Made by a program: the position numbers and the translations under genes
The notes under the pieces: model-generated
The model's input: the letters and a program-made list of their open reading frames with translations, nothing else
Databases searched by the model: none
Told to the model about the DNA's origin: nothing
Shown: positions 17,899-26,335 of the stretch, piece by piece
How positions within the stretch are numbered: the stretch's first letter is position 1
Layout: each line of letters starts with the position of its first letter
NCBI RefSeq assembly: GCF_002192415.1
Contig: NZ_CP021780.1
Coordinates: 1,364,001 to 1,428,000, forward strand
Length of the DNA: 64,000 nt
DNA from: Paenibacillus donghaensis
Lineage (GTDB): Bacteria; Bacillota; Bacilli; Paenibacillales; Paenibacillaceae
Direction of reading: 5' to 3'

Positions 17899-18813
17899 CT
17901 GATTATTAGCGCAAGCAGAAGAACGGATATTCCGGCTTTTTTTGGTGAATGGTTTATGACCAGAATCCGGGAGGGCTATTTCTATAGAATGAACCCGTTT
18001 AATCGCAACCAGGTTACAGAGGTGAGTCTGAAGCCTGAGGATGTGGATGCGATTGTGTTCTGGACTAAGAATCCCAAGCCTTTTGTGAAGTATCTGGATG
18101 AGTTGGATCGACGGGGTTATCGTTATTATTTTCAATATACTCTGAATGATTATCCTTCAGTATTTGAGCCGAATGTTCCGAAATTGTCTTCCAGAATAGA
18201 CAGCTTCAAGCAGCTTAGTGAACGGTTAGGTCCGCAACGGGTGATCTGGCGTTATGATCCAATTATGGTCAGCTCCATTACTCCGATTGAATACCATCTT
18301 GATAAGATACAAGCTATCTCGAATGAACTTAAAGGTTATTCCTCGCGTTTGATCATTAGTTTTTTGGACTTTTACGGCAAGGTTAGGAACAGATTGAAAG
18401 CGCTGGAATCGGAACATCAACTATCGTTTACGGACATAGCTGATCCTGAATATGCTGCAGAGTTAGATCAATTATTAGTGGGAATAAGGAATATATCTAT
18501 CCATAATCAGCTCGAGGTATTATCCTGTGCCGAGAAGCTAAACCTTGAGCAATATAATATAGGGCATGGGGCTTGTATAGATTCGAGACTGTTATTTGAG
18601 TTATTTAACTTGGAGACAATCCAGGGTAAGGATAAGAATCAACGTGCAGAATGTCTGTGTGCAGGCTCGGCAGATATGGGAGTGTATAATACCTGTAGGT
18701 ATAATTGCACTTATTGCTATGCGGTTCAAAGTGAAAAAGCGGTAAGCAATGCCTTGGAGCATCATTTTATAGACAGTCCTTCCTTGATAGATAGATATAA
18801 TCATCACAATTAA
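17899..18813 (+). CDS. DUF1848 protein, probable CTG start
   Basis: A 304-residue protein beginning (L/M)IISASRRTDIPAFFGEWF, the usual N-terminus of DUF1848. A cysteine cluster near the C-terminus (CLCAGSADMGVYNTCRYNCTYCYA) suggests an iron-sulfur or other metal site; the family's function is not established. The frame has GTG at 17890 and TTG at 17893, but the GTG lies within AGGAGGTG and the TTG directly behind it. The CTG at 17899 sits eight bases after AGGAGG, exactly where family members start with MIIS. CTG is therefore my preferred start. Overall family assignment is firm; the start codon is an inference. Confidence 0.82.
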   Translation: MIISASRRTDIPAFFGEWFMTRIREGYFYRMNPFNRNQVTEVSLKPEDVDAIVFWTKNPKPFVKYLDELDRRGYRYYFQYTLNDYPSVFEPNVPKLSSRIDSFKQLSERLGPQRVIWRYDPIMVSSITPIEYHLDKIQAISNELKGYSSRLIISFLDFYGKVRNRLKALESEHQLSFTDIADPEYAAELDQLLVGIRNISIHNQLEVLSCAEKLNLEQYNIGHGACIDSRLLFELFNLETIQGKDKNQRAECLCAGSADMGVYNTCRYNCTYCYAVQSEKAVSNALEHHFIDSPSLIDRYNHHN

Positions 18814-18886
18814 TTACTGCGAATCATGCAGAATGATCTTTACAGAAAGCGAGAGTGAGCAATACAAACATAAGGAGGATGGCAGA

Positions 18887-19573
18887 TTGGGAGGAATTCT
18901 ACAGAGTCAAATGGATGGCCTGATGGCAGCCATTCCTGGCGGAGCCATAGAGTTGAGGGACGACCGGACAGAGGCGCAATGGAAGGTTAATCTTAAACCG
19001 TTTCTGCTTGCCCGTTACCCGGTCACCAAGGAGCTATATGCTGCGGTTACAGGGGGAACTCCAAGTACATCTAACGCTGATCGTAAGCCGGTAGTGAGTG
19101 TTTCTTGGCAGGATGCGGTGCTTTTCTGTAATAGGCTGTCTGGGCACTTAGGCCTGAACGAATACTATACGATAAGTGATAATGGAGCGAGTGTCCTCTG
19201 TAATGTGGAATCCGACGGCTATCGGCTGCCTTCAGAAGCGGAATGGCAGTACGCATGTAAGGCGGGAACTACAGGGTATCGATACGGCGAGCTTGATCAG
19301 ATTGCCTGGTATGATGAGAATTCGGCTGGCACTGCCCATGAGGTAGGTCACAAGCAACCTAACGCATGGGGGCTGCATGATATGTTGGGCAATGTTTGGG
19401 AATGGTGCTGGGACCTATACGATCCGAAGGTATATGGCTCCTACCGCGTGTTCCGTGGTGGCAGCTGGGCGGAAGAAGCCAGAGGGTGTGGAGCTACGTG
19501 CCGCCGCCGCAGCCACCCGACGTTTCGTATTGATGACCTTGGTTTTCGTCTGGCCCGAACTGTAGCTCAGTGA
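18887..19573 (+). CDS. SUMF1/formylglycine-generating-enzyme-fold protein
   Basis: A 228-residue protein with the FGE-sulfatase fold: FLLARYPVTKELY, PVVSVSWQDAVLFCNRLS, YRLPSEAEWQYACKAG, NAWGLHDMLGNVWEWCWD, FRGGSW and the C-terminal GFRLARTV. The TTG at 18887 is chosen because AAGGAGG lies eight bases upstream; an ATG at 18833 has no ribosome site. The two cysteines in ARGCGATC sit slightly differently from the catalytic pair of true formylglycine-generating enzymes, and no sulfatase gene is near. A modifying or binding role is more likely than sulfatase activation. Confidence 0.8.
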   Translation: MGGILQSQMDGLMAAIPGGAIELRDDRTEAQWKVNLKPFLLARYPVTKELYAAVTGGTPSTSNADRKPVVSVSWQDAVLFCNRLSGHLGLNEYYTISDNGASVLCNVESDGYRLPSEAEWQYACKAGTTGYRYGELDQIAWYDENSAGTAHEVGHKQPNAWGLHDMLGNVWEWCWDLYDPKVYGSYRVFRGGSWAEEARGCGATCRRRSHPTFRIDDLGFRLARTVAQ

Positions 19574-19799
19574 TTCAGCTTCGCAGTAGCTTAGGCCAGA
19601 TTTACATGCTCAGCTGCACCTTGCAGTCAGTACCGTTAAGGGGCATAACCGGATGATTTTTGACAAATTACGTGGAACAAGGGCATAAGAAGGGGAATGT
19701 AGTAATCAGAATCGAACATCCTGCTTCTTAGTCGTTTAGGGTCTGCTGATTCCGAGCTTGAACAGGCTGTTTGTATAAAAAATTCCAAGAGAATATGCA

Positions 19800-19829
19800 T
19801 TGAATTGTTTATCGTCCATACGCTATGAT
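19800..19829 (+). promoter_or_regulatory. sigma-A promoter of the siderophore-binding protein gene
   Basis: TTGAAT and TATGAT are separated by 18 bases. The Fur box at 19845-19859 starts about 15 bases after the -10 box, where bound Fur would block transcription. The rest of the gap 19574-19799 shows no gene. Confidence 0.6.
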
Positions 19830-19844
19830 TGTCCATGATATCAG

Positions 19845-19859
19845 TGATAATGATTATCA
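19845..19859. promoter_or_regulatory. Fur box
   Basis: TGATAATGATTATCA is a perfect 7-1-7 Fur inverted repeat. It lies just downstream of the predicted promoter and 30 bases before the lipoprotein start. Confidence 0.85.
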
Positions 19860-19889
19860 ACGATAACGGACATAGGGGTGGAGAGACAG

Positions 19890-20903
19890 ATGGCAAGATG
19901 GGGTCGATGGTCGGTTGGAGCAGCCTTGCTGCTGACGATGGTATTAGGGCTTGCAGCATGTGGTGGAAATAGCGGGAGTTCTGCGGAAACGGCAGGAGCT
20001 GGCAACACGGGAAAAGGCCAGACTAATGCAGCACCTGAGAGCACAGCGGGAAATACTCAGGGAGAGAATGCCACCCGTACCGTTGTAGATGAATTCGGAG
20101 AGGTTGTTGTTCCGGCCCATCCACAGCGCGTGGCAGCGATATATTTGGAGGATTATCTTACTGCGCTGGGGGTTACGCCTGTTGTGCAATGGTATCATCC
20201 AAACTGGGGAAAGCAGGATTACTTGAAGCTTACTGCGCCACAGTTCGATATCACGGGCAGTCTGGAGCAATTGCTGGACATTAATCCCGATCTGATTATT
20301 GTGGATGGGGCAGTGGATGCCGCCCAATATGAACTGTATAGCAAAATTGCCCCTACCTACCGGTTAAAAGAGGAAATTCTGCAGGATTCTACGGCAATAC
20401 TGCGGGCGGTGGCAGACGTCATGAATATGCCGGAGCAAGCAGAAGCTGTGCTGGCCGAATATGAGCAAAAAGTAGCTGAAGGCAAAGCGAAACTGGAGCA
20501 GGCGGTTGGCAAAGAAAAGGTAGCCGTGCTGCGGCTGAATGTAGCGGATAAAAGTATCGCCTTGTTTGGTGTCAAAAACAGGCTTACCGGGTTGATCTAC
20601 AGCCAGTTTGGGCTTGAGCCTGTTCCAATGGCAGCCGAGATGAGCGAGTTCCAGGTGCTGCTGTCCGAGGAAGTGGTGCCTGATCTGGAAGCAGAGCATA
20701 TCATTGTTTTTCCAGCCAATGGCACCTGGGAGGACCCTGAGAATCAACAAGCCTTGAAGCAGCTGGAGGGACCGCTGTGGAAGAATATCCCGGCGATTCA
20801 GAACGGAAAAGTATACAAGATAGAACGTTCCCACTGGCAATCCGGTGCTATTACCGCGAACTCCATGAAGCTGGATGACCTGCTTAAATCTATGGTCAAA
20901 TAA
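19890..20903 (+). CDS. iron-siderophore ABC transporter substrate-binding lipoprotein
   Basis: A 337-residue lipoprotein with signal peptide and lipobox LGLAAC (Cys24), a Ser/Gly/Thr-rich linker, then a TroA/FepB-type periplasmic-binding domain starting at VVDEFGEVVVPAHPQRVA. The ATG at 19890 has GGAG six bases upstream; GTG at 19878 lies inside the ribosome site. A perfect Fur box controls it. No permease or ATPase genes are adjacent, so it must use components encoded elsewhere. Its ligand domain resembles the C-terminal half of the next gene product (shared ALGxxPVVQ, HWG/NWG, YLxL positions). Ligand probably a catecholate or related siderophore. Confidence 0.9.
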   Translation: MARWGRWSVGAALLLTMVLGLAACGGNSGSSAETAGAGNTGKGQTNAAPESTAGNTQGENATRTVVDEFGEVVVPAHPQRVAAIYLEDYLTALGVTPVVQWYHPNWGKQDYLKLTAPQFDITGSLEQLLDINPDLIIVDGAVDAAQYELYSKIAPTYRLKEEILQDSTAILRAVADVMNMPEQAEAVLAEYEQKVAEGKAKLEQAVGKEKVAVLRLNVADKSIALFGVKNRLTGLIYSQFGLEPVPMAAEMSEFQVLLSEEVVPDLEAEHIIVFPANGTWEDPENQQALKQLEGPLWKNIPAIQNGKVYKIERSHWQSGAITANSMKLDDLLKSMVK

Positions 20904-20938
20904 GCCGGCAAGCAAGCGAGAGTATGTATAATGAAGTG

Positions 20939-20974
20939 AGCTGGTCAACGTTATGTTGATCGGCTTTCTTTTTT
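20939..20974 (+). terminator. rho-independent terminator
   Basis: AGCTGGTCAAC pairs with GTTGATCGGCT (with G-U pairs) around a five-base loop and is followed by TTCTTTTTTG. It lies 35 bases after the lipoprotein stop and separates it from the regulator gene. Confidence 0.8.
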
Positions 20975-20992
20975 GTTTTACACTAGAGATAG

Positions 20993-21007
20993 TGAAAATG
21001 ATTCTCA
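20993..21007. promoter_or_regulatory. Fur box
   Basis: TGAAAATGATTCTCA matches 13 of 15 positions of the Fur 7-1-7 repeat. It is 18 bases before the start codon of the AraC-type regulator, so the regulator is also iron-repressed. Confidence 0.7.
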
Positions 21008-21025
21008 GTTAGGAGGGATATCTAC

Positions 21026-22624
21026 ATGTCAGCTGAACCTTGGGTGAATGAGCGTCAAACGATATTCTATTCCTTGCTGGATATAGAGAAGGTTAATCGT
21101 TCTTCAGAGAGTAAATATGGACAAACCGTGTTCCGGGAGCACACTTTAATCATCCTTACAGAAGGATCGGGCCATATGGCATGGAACGGTACTCCTATCC
21201 CTCTGCAGCAAGGAACAGGCATGATCTTGGAACCGGGAAGCGTCGGAAGGATCGAGTGCACACAAGGTGAAATGAGCTTCACCCAATTAAAGTTCAGACC
21301 TCTGACCAGCACCGGTGAGACTCTAAACGGAGTGGCACAGGCTCCAGTGAACGGATTAACCCGCTGCGGGCCGGTGAGTTGTGAGCCGTTCTCCCAATGT
21401 CTGCTGCTGCTGAACGCGCTGGATCAGTATCATCACTCTGAGCAAGAAATCGAACGGTTCGTCAGTCATATCCGGTTTCAGGAGCTGCTGCTGCTGATTC
21501 TTCGGGCCCAACTGGAGCAGTCTGCGGCAAAAGACACCAAAAGCGCTGTGCGGCGTTCCATTGAATATATGAAAGAGAACTACCAGCAGTCACTGACTGT
21601 CGACCAGTTGGCTGAGCTGGCCGGGACCAGTCGTTCCCGCTACACCACCCTGTTCAAGGAGATTACCGGACAGCTGCCGCTGGACTATTTGAACTGGATC
21701 CGAATTGACCGGGCCCAACAGCTGCTGCTGCTGACGGGAGACCGTCTGAATACGATCGCACAGGCTGTCGGATACAGCAATGAGTATTACTTCAACCGGC
21801 GGTTCAAGGGGACCATTGGCATGACTCCGGGACAATATCGCCATTCCCATCAGGAGAAGCGGATCTTTGCTCCATTTCTGGAAGATTTCCTGCTGGCGCT
21901 GGGCATCAAGCCGGTGGTGCAGTATTGTCATGCCCATTGGGGCAGGCAGGAGTATCTGCAGCTTCAGGAGATTCCCGAGTTCGATATTTCCTCCGGGAAT
22001 TGGGAAGTCCTGTCCGGCCACCGCCCGGAACTGATTCTGCTGGACCAGGGGCATGAGCGTTGGAGTCTGGAGGAATGCCGGCGGGTGGCTCCGCTGTTTC
22101 GGCTGCCGTATGGCTGCGAGGACTGGCGTTCCACACTTCGCACGGTGGCCGCAGTTTCAGGGCGGCTGGACAGCGTAAGCGAGGTTATCATGGACTACGA
22201 GCAGCATGCCCGGCAGGCACAGCTTAAGCTGCGACGATCTGTGCGTTCCCAGACGGTGGCCGTGCTGCGGATTTCCGCTTGTGGAGCCGTGCTGTATGGA
22301 TGCGGAGAGCTGGGGTACATAGGTAATGTGCTGTACAGGGACTTGGGCTTGCTGCCTCATCCTCTGGTTCAGCAGTGGACCCGGGGCGAGCGGAGGGTAA
22401 GTCTTACTGGAGAGATGTTGTCCCGTCTGGAGGCGGATCACCTGTTCATCACCTTCGATAAGCAGGAAGGCGAGGGCCGCAGTCTGCTGGACAGCAAGCT
22501 CTGGCGCAGTCTGCCCGCTGTTCGCAGCGGCTGTGTTTATGAAGTGGATTTTATGGCCTGGATGAATTATGGCGTGTTGTCCCATCGCCGGAAGATTGAT
22601 GATGTGCTGCAGGTATTGGCTTGA
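21026..22624 (+). CDS. AraC-family regulator fused to a siderophore-binding domain (Btr/YbbB-like)
   Basis: A 532-residue protein with three parts: a cupin-like N-terminus (about 1-160), two AraC helix-turn-helix motifs (about 175-275, SLTVDQLAELAGTSRSRYTTLF and NTIAQAVGYSNEYYFNRRFK), and a TroA-type ligand domain (about 280-530) with no signal peptide. This is the layout of Bacillus Btr, which activates siderophore uptake genes when it binds the iron-siderophore inside the cell. The ligand domain is closely similar to the lipoprotein encoded just before, so the pair probably recognises the same ligand on both sides of the membrane. AGGAGGG precedes the ATG. Confidence 0.9.
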   Translation: MSAEPWVNERQTIFYSLLDIEKVNRSSESKYGQTVFREHTLIILTEGSGHMAWNGTPIPLQQGTGMILEPGSVGRIECTQGEMSFTQLKFRPLTSTGETLNGVAQAPVNGLTRCGPVSCEPFSQCLLLLNALDQYHHSEQEIERFVSHIRFQELLLLILRAQLEQSAAKDTKSAVRRSIEYMKENYQQSLTVDQLAELAGTSRSRYTTLFKEITGQLPLDYLNWIRIDRAQQLLLLTGDRLNTIAQAVGYSNEYYFNRRFKGTIGMTPGQYRHSHQEKRIFAPFLEDFLLALGIKPVVQYCHAHWGRQEYLQLQEIPEFDISSGNWEVLSGHRPELILLDQGHERWSLEECRRVAPLFRLPYGCEDWRSTLRTVAAVSGRLDSVSEVIMDYEQHARQAQLKLRRSVRSQTVAVLRISACGAVLYGCGELGYIGNVLYRDLGLLPHPLVQQWTRGERRVSLTGEMLSRLEADHLFITFDKQEGEGRSLLDSKLWRSLPAVRSGCVYEVDFMAWMNYGVLSHRRKIDDVLQVLA

Positions 22625-22689
22625 GGTTTAAGCCCTTTCGATTCTTACGGCCTGTGAAGGCGGCTGGAACCACAGGAGAAGTGGGTTTG

Positions 22690-22890
22690 GGTCGTAACTG
22701 TATTTCGTACAGCTATATCCGCCGATAGGGTGATGAAATCAGGAATAGCTGCATTTCGTGCAGTTAAAATTGTCCAGTTAGCGCTGTAGCAGCGTTTTGA
22801 CAGAAAATAACTGCACAGAATACATCTAAACTCATTTCTGGGCAGAATTCGCCCGAAATAGCTGTACGAAATACAGTTAGCCAGGAGTTA
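22690..22890. repeat. four-hairpin palindromic intergenic element
   Basis: Four ~22-base palindromic units occur near 22695, 22743, 22805 and 22856: AACTGTATTTCGTACAGCTA, AATAGCTGCATTTCGTGCAG, ATAACTGCACAGAATACATC and AATAGCTGTACGAAATACAG. Units 1 and 4 are exact reverse complements over about 20 bases. Spacings of about 48, 62 and 51 bases mirror those of the IS66-related MITE although the sequence differs. No open frame. The remainder of the gap 22625-23018 holds only the terminator of the SLH remnant. Confidence 0.6.
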
Positions 22891-22947
22891 CTCACTCTAG
22901 CAGCCACTCCACAAGACAGCACGCATTCGACCAATTTGGCAAAACAA

Positions 22948-22983
22948 AACAGGCCGCACTCCTGAAGAGGAGGCGGCCTGTTT
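22948..22983 (-). terminator. rho-independent terminator of the SLH gene
   Basis: AACAGGCCGC pairs with GCGGCCTGTT, with further pairing of CTCCT and AGGAG inside. On the minus strand it is followed by TTTGTTTTG. It lies 36 bases past the SLH stop codon. Confidence 0.8.
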
Positions 22984-23018
22984 GTATTTTCAGTTATTTA
23001 TCCACACACTTCAATCTG

Positions 23019-23790
23019 CTATTCCAGCCCCAGTATTCTGTAGAGCAGCACAGCTGCTTCGGCGCGGGTGGAATAGGCTGTCGGGTTCAGCTGCTGCCGG
23101 GTATCTCCCTGCAGGTAGCCCGCTGCAGCCGGCGCAGCAATATCCTCGGCGGCATAAAGGGCAATATGGTTCTGGTCGCTGAAGGAGGCTGCCGGTACAG
23201 AAGCTACAGCAGAAACTGCACCAGAGGCTGCCGGTACAGAAGCTGCAGCAGAAACTGCACCAGAGGCTGCCGGTGCAAAAGCTGCACCAGAAAACGCACG
23301 AGAGGCTGCCGGTACAGAAGCAGTAGCAGAAACTGCACGAGAGGCTGCCGGTACAGAAGCTACAGCAGAAACTGCACCAGAGGTTTCAGGCATGGAATTC
23401 CAGAGACCTGCTGCCCGCAGCGCTCTGGCTGTTATCACGAACATCTCCTGTCTGGAGATGGACTGCTTCGGCTGAAAGCGGCCGTCTGCTTGGCCGTTCA
23501 CGATCCCCAGCTTGTTCGCGGTCATTAGTTCCCCGTAGAAGTAATCGTCCTGCGCCACATTAAGGAAGCTGTTCTCCCCTGCACCGGACAGACCCAATGC
23601 GCGAACCAGCAGTAGGGCGTAATCTGCGTGCGTAATCTTCTGATCCGGCATGAATTGCTTTGCGGACACGCCGGTTATGACTCCTCTCGAAGCCAGGACT
23701 TCAACCGCGTGCTTCGCCCAGTACGCATCCGGCAGATCCGCGAACGTCTTGTGGTTGAAGACCGCCGCATATACCCGGGTTACGTTCGAA
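23019..23790 (-). pseudogene. N-terminally truncated S-layer homology protein
   Basis: The frame encodes three SLH domains: TFADLPDAYWAKHAVEVLAS followed by GVITG; SFLNVAQDDYFYGELMTANK with GIVNGQADGRFQP and SRQEM; and FSDQNHIALYAAEDIAAPAA with TRAEAAVLLYRILGL at the C-terminus. SLH domains anchor surface proteins to cell wall polymers. A TAA at about 23792 precedes the first domain in frame and no ATG, GTG or TTG with a ribosome site precedes it, so signal peptide and enzymatic or structural part are missing. A GTG at 23669 exists but would cut the first domain. I read this as the surviving 3' end of a larger gene. An alanine-rich 13-residue repeat separates domains 2 and 3. Confidence 0.7.
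23184..23378 (-). repeat. five tandem 39-bp repeats inside the SLH remnant
   Basis: Five copies of a 39-bp unit encode variants of the 13-residue block GAVSAVASVPAAS. The units keep the reading frame and differ at a few positions (R/G at residue 1, V/F at residue 3). They form a flexible linker between SLH domains 2 and 3, an unusual place for a low-complexity insertion. Confidence 0.85.
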
Positions 23791-23860
23791 ATTTAAATTT
23801 TGAATAATCAGCTAGGAGCCTTTAGAATATAGGAATGAAACAAATAGGGGGAACAGTGAA

Positions 23861-24922
23861 TTGGAACTTGGGATAAGCACCTTTGTGGAGACAACGCCGG
23901 ATGTAGAAACCGGCAAGACGATGAGCCATGCAGAACGTTTGCGTGAAGTGGTAGAGGAGATTGTGCTCGCGGAGCAGGTGGGACTGGATGTATACGGTAT
24001 TGGTGAACATCATCGGGCTGATTTTGCCGCATCATCGCCTGCGGTGGTGTTGGCTGCGGCAGCAGTCCGGACATCCAGAATTCGTCTGACCAGCACCGTA
24101 ATGATTCTGTCCTCGGCCGATCCGGTCCGTGTATTTCAGGACTTCGCTACACTGGACGGAATTTCGAACGGGCGCGCGGAGCTGATGGTGGGCCGTGGCT
24201 CCTTTACAGAGTCGTTTCCGTTATTCGGCTATGATCTCAAGGATTATGAAGAGATTTTTGATGAGAAGCTGGACTTGCTGTTAAGCATTCAGCAGTCCGA
24301 GAAAGTCACCTGGAGCGGCAAATATAGACCTGCTATACATAATTTAGGTATTTATCCGCGGCCCGTGCAGACACCTCTGCCGATATGGATAGGCAGTGCG
24401 GGGAGTCCGGAGTCTGCGGTCCGCGCCGGAGAATTGGGATTGCCTTTTGCGCTGGCTATTATCGGAGGGGTTCGTCCCTTGGACTATGCCAGGCATGTGC
24501 AGCTGTATAAGGAAGCGGCGGCTCGAGCAGGCCATGATCTCGCCCGGCTGCCGATTGCGTCGCATTCGCATGGCTTTATCGCTGAGACTCAGCAGCTGGC
24601 TGTAGAGAAGTTTTTCCCGTCAACCCACGCACGGACCAATGTGAGAGCGCTGGAGAAGGGGCTGCCTCCTTATCACCGTTCGGATTATGATGCGGCATGC
24701 AGCCCGGAAGGCGCTTTGTATGTAGGAGATCCGCAGACGGTGGCGTCCAAGATCATCCACCTGCATGAGCATGTGGGGATTACAAGATTCCTGCTGCATA
24801 TGCCTCATGGCACGATGCCACATGCGGATGTGATGCAGGCGATCAGGCTGTTTGGGACGGAAGTCGCTCCACGTGTACGGGAAGCGGCAGCCCGAATTCT
24901 GGATTGCAGACTTAACGGTTAA
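23861..24922 (+). CDS. luciferase-like (LLM) flavin-dependent monooxygenase
   Basis: A 353-residue protein of the bacterial luciferase/LLM class (F420 or FMN TIM barrel). Typical parts are VYGIGEHHRADFA, IRLTSTVMILSSADPVRVFQ and NGRAELMVGRGSF, and later IWIGSAGSPESAV. The start is TTG at 23861, seven bases after AGGGGGAA. It probably oxidises an organic substrate using reduced flavin. Its stop overlaps the convergent LysR gene by four bases. The upstream 70 bases would hold its promoter, beside the truncated SLH gene. Confidence 0.88.
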   Translation: MELGISTFVETTPDVETGKTMSHAERLREVVEEIVLAEQVGLDVYGIGEHHRADFAASSPAVVLAAAAVRTSRIRLTSTVMILSSADPVRVFQDFATLDGISNGRAELMVGRGSFTESFPLFGYDLKDYEEIFDEKLDLLLSIQQSEKVTWSGKYRPAIHNLGIYPRPVQTPLPIWIGSAGSPESAVRAGELGLPFALAIIGGVRPLDYARHVQLYKEAAARAGHDLARLPIASHSHGFIAETQQLAVEKFFPSTHARTNVRALEKGLPPYHRSDYDAACSPEGALYVGDPQTVASKIIHLHEHVGITRFLLHMPHGTMPHADVMQAIRLFGTEVAPRVREAAARILDCRLNG

Positions 24923-25806
24923 GATAGAAGATGTGAATCGTTCAGTTCTTCCGTCACATAGTTCATCAGAAGCTTCATTGACGAAGAGGGATGTGTCACG
25001 CTTCGCAGCTGCAGGATGCCAACAGGCAGGAGCGAATCCTGCAGATCCACAGGGATTCTGACGGTTTCAGGCGGTATTGGTGTGGAATCGAGAACAGCTC
25101 CTACAGCTGAGAGGCTGCGGACGAATTGCGGGATGGCCGAGATTTGGCTCACCGTGTACAACCAAGGCGTCTGGCTGTAACGGGCAAACTGCTTCGCTAA
25201 CGCCAACGAATACAGACAAGTCGCTCCACCAACCACCAGCGGATACCGGAGCAGTTCTTCGAAAGGGATCGACTCTCTATCAGCCAGTGGATGGTTCTGT
25301 GCAGCGATGAAAGAGATCCGCTCCGTGTACAAAGGTTCGAAGTGAAAAGCGGCAGGTTCCACAGGTTCACCGCACACAGCGAAATCGAGTTGATTCTGCA
25401 GCAGGGCACGTGACAGCAAGTCAGTATTTCCAATCACAAAATGACAAGAGATCCGGGGCTTGAGTTCCCTGAACCGGCGCAAGGAGTGTGGCAGAATATG
25501 TTCTGTCAAGGACTCCAGCGCTCCGACGTTCAGGGTGCCAAGCTCCTCTTTGTGCAGCGCTTTGGCCTGCTCCGCTACATAATTCCAGTGTTGAATAAGC
25601 TGATCTATTTCTGCAGCCATAATCCGTCCTTCATCTGTCAGCTCGGAATCCCAGCCCCGGTTAAACAGCTGAATTCCCAATTCCTTCTCCAGACGCTGGA
25701 TCTGATTCGTTATTGTAGATTGTGCGTAGTTGAGTTTGGCAGCTGCTCTTGAGAAATTGCCTTCTTGCAGAATGGTCTGAAAGGCGGTCAGTTCTTTTAG
25801 GTCCAT
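24919..25806 (-). CDS. LysR-family transcriptional regulator
   Basis: A 295-residue regulator with an N-terminal helix-turn-helix (FQTILQEGNFSRAAAKLNYA, TITNQIQRLEKELGIQLFNR) and a two-lobe effector domain (about 90-290). The ATG at 25806 has GGAGA eight bases upstream; the frame opens five codons earlier without a ribosome site. It diverges from the tautomerase/CMD pair across 121 bases and converges on the monooxygenase gene. LysR proteins usually control the divergent unit, so tautomerase and CMD are the likely targets. Confidence 0.9.
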   Translation of the reverse strand: MDLKELTAFQTILQEGNFSRAAAKLNYAQSTITNQIQRLEKELGIQLFNRGWDSELTDEGRIMAAEIDQLIQHWNYVAEQAKALHKEELGTLNVGALESLTEHILPHSLRRFRELKPRISCHFVIGNTDLLSRALLQNQLDFAVCGEPVEPAAFHFEPLYTERISFIAAQNHPLADRESIPFEELLRYPLVVGGATCLYSLALAKQFARYSQTPWLYTVSQISAIPQFVRSLSAVGAVLDSTPIPPETVRIPVDLQDSLLPVGILQLRSVTHPSSSMKLLMNYVTEELNDSHLLS

Positions 25807-25927
25807 GGTAATTGTCTCCATCTGTTAAGTTGAATTAGTATATCAGTTAATTCAATTATACAGAATAAGAAGGCAGGGTTACAATATACAATATCAATCA
25901 ATCAGTTCTTGAAAGGGGCAGGACGTT

Positions 25928-26335
25928 ATGCCATTTGTCAGAGTCAGCTACAAAGAGGGTCAATATGATGCCTTACAATTAGAGGGAATCAGCAGTGAGA
26001 TCCAGAGGGCGCTGGTGGAGCATTTTAACGTGCCGGAAGAAGATTTCTTCCAGGTATTCCACGGCCATAAGGCCAGCGAGTTTTATTATAGCCCAAGTTA
26101 TATGGACATTAAGCGCACAGACGGGCTGCTGTTTATCCAAATTACATTGAAATCGGGAAGAAGCACAGCCCAGAAAAAACACTTTTACAGCAGTCTGGCT
26201 GAACGGTTGTCGGAGCGGGTGGCGATTAGGACAGAGGATGTTTTTGTCGTATTGGTGGATACGGAATTTGAAGACTGGACGTTCGGCAATGGAATCGCGC
26301 AAATGATTGGTCCGGAAGGAGCTGGCCGCAGATGA
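25928..26335 (+). CDS. tautomerase-superfamily protein
   Basis: A 135-residue protein starting MPFVRVSYKEGQYDALQLEG with Pro2, the catalytic base position of the tautomerase (MIF/4-oxalocrotonate) fold after Met removal. Length and the VFVVLVDTEFEDWTFGNGIAQ C-terminus fit the Tautomerase_2 group. GAAAGGGGC lies nine bases before the ATG. The gene ends in an ATGA overlap with the CMD gene, so they are coupled. Probable role: isomerising a ring-cleavage or other enol intermediate. Confidence 0.85.
   Translation: MPFVRVSYKEGQYDALQLEGISSEIQRALVEHFNVPEEDFFQVFHGHKASEFYYSPSYMDIKRTDGLLFIQITLKSGRSTAQKKHFYSSLAERLSERVAIRTEDVFVVLVDTEFEDWTFGNGIAQMIGPEGAGRR

Noticed and set aside
18887..19573. Sulfatase-activating formylglycine-generating enzyme
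   Set aside because: The fold is present, but the cysteine placement does not match the catalytic pair and no sulfatase gene is nearby.
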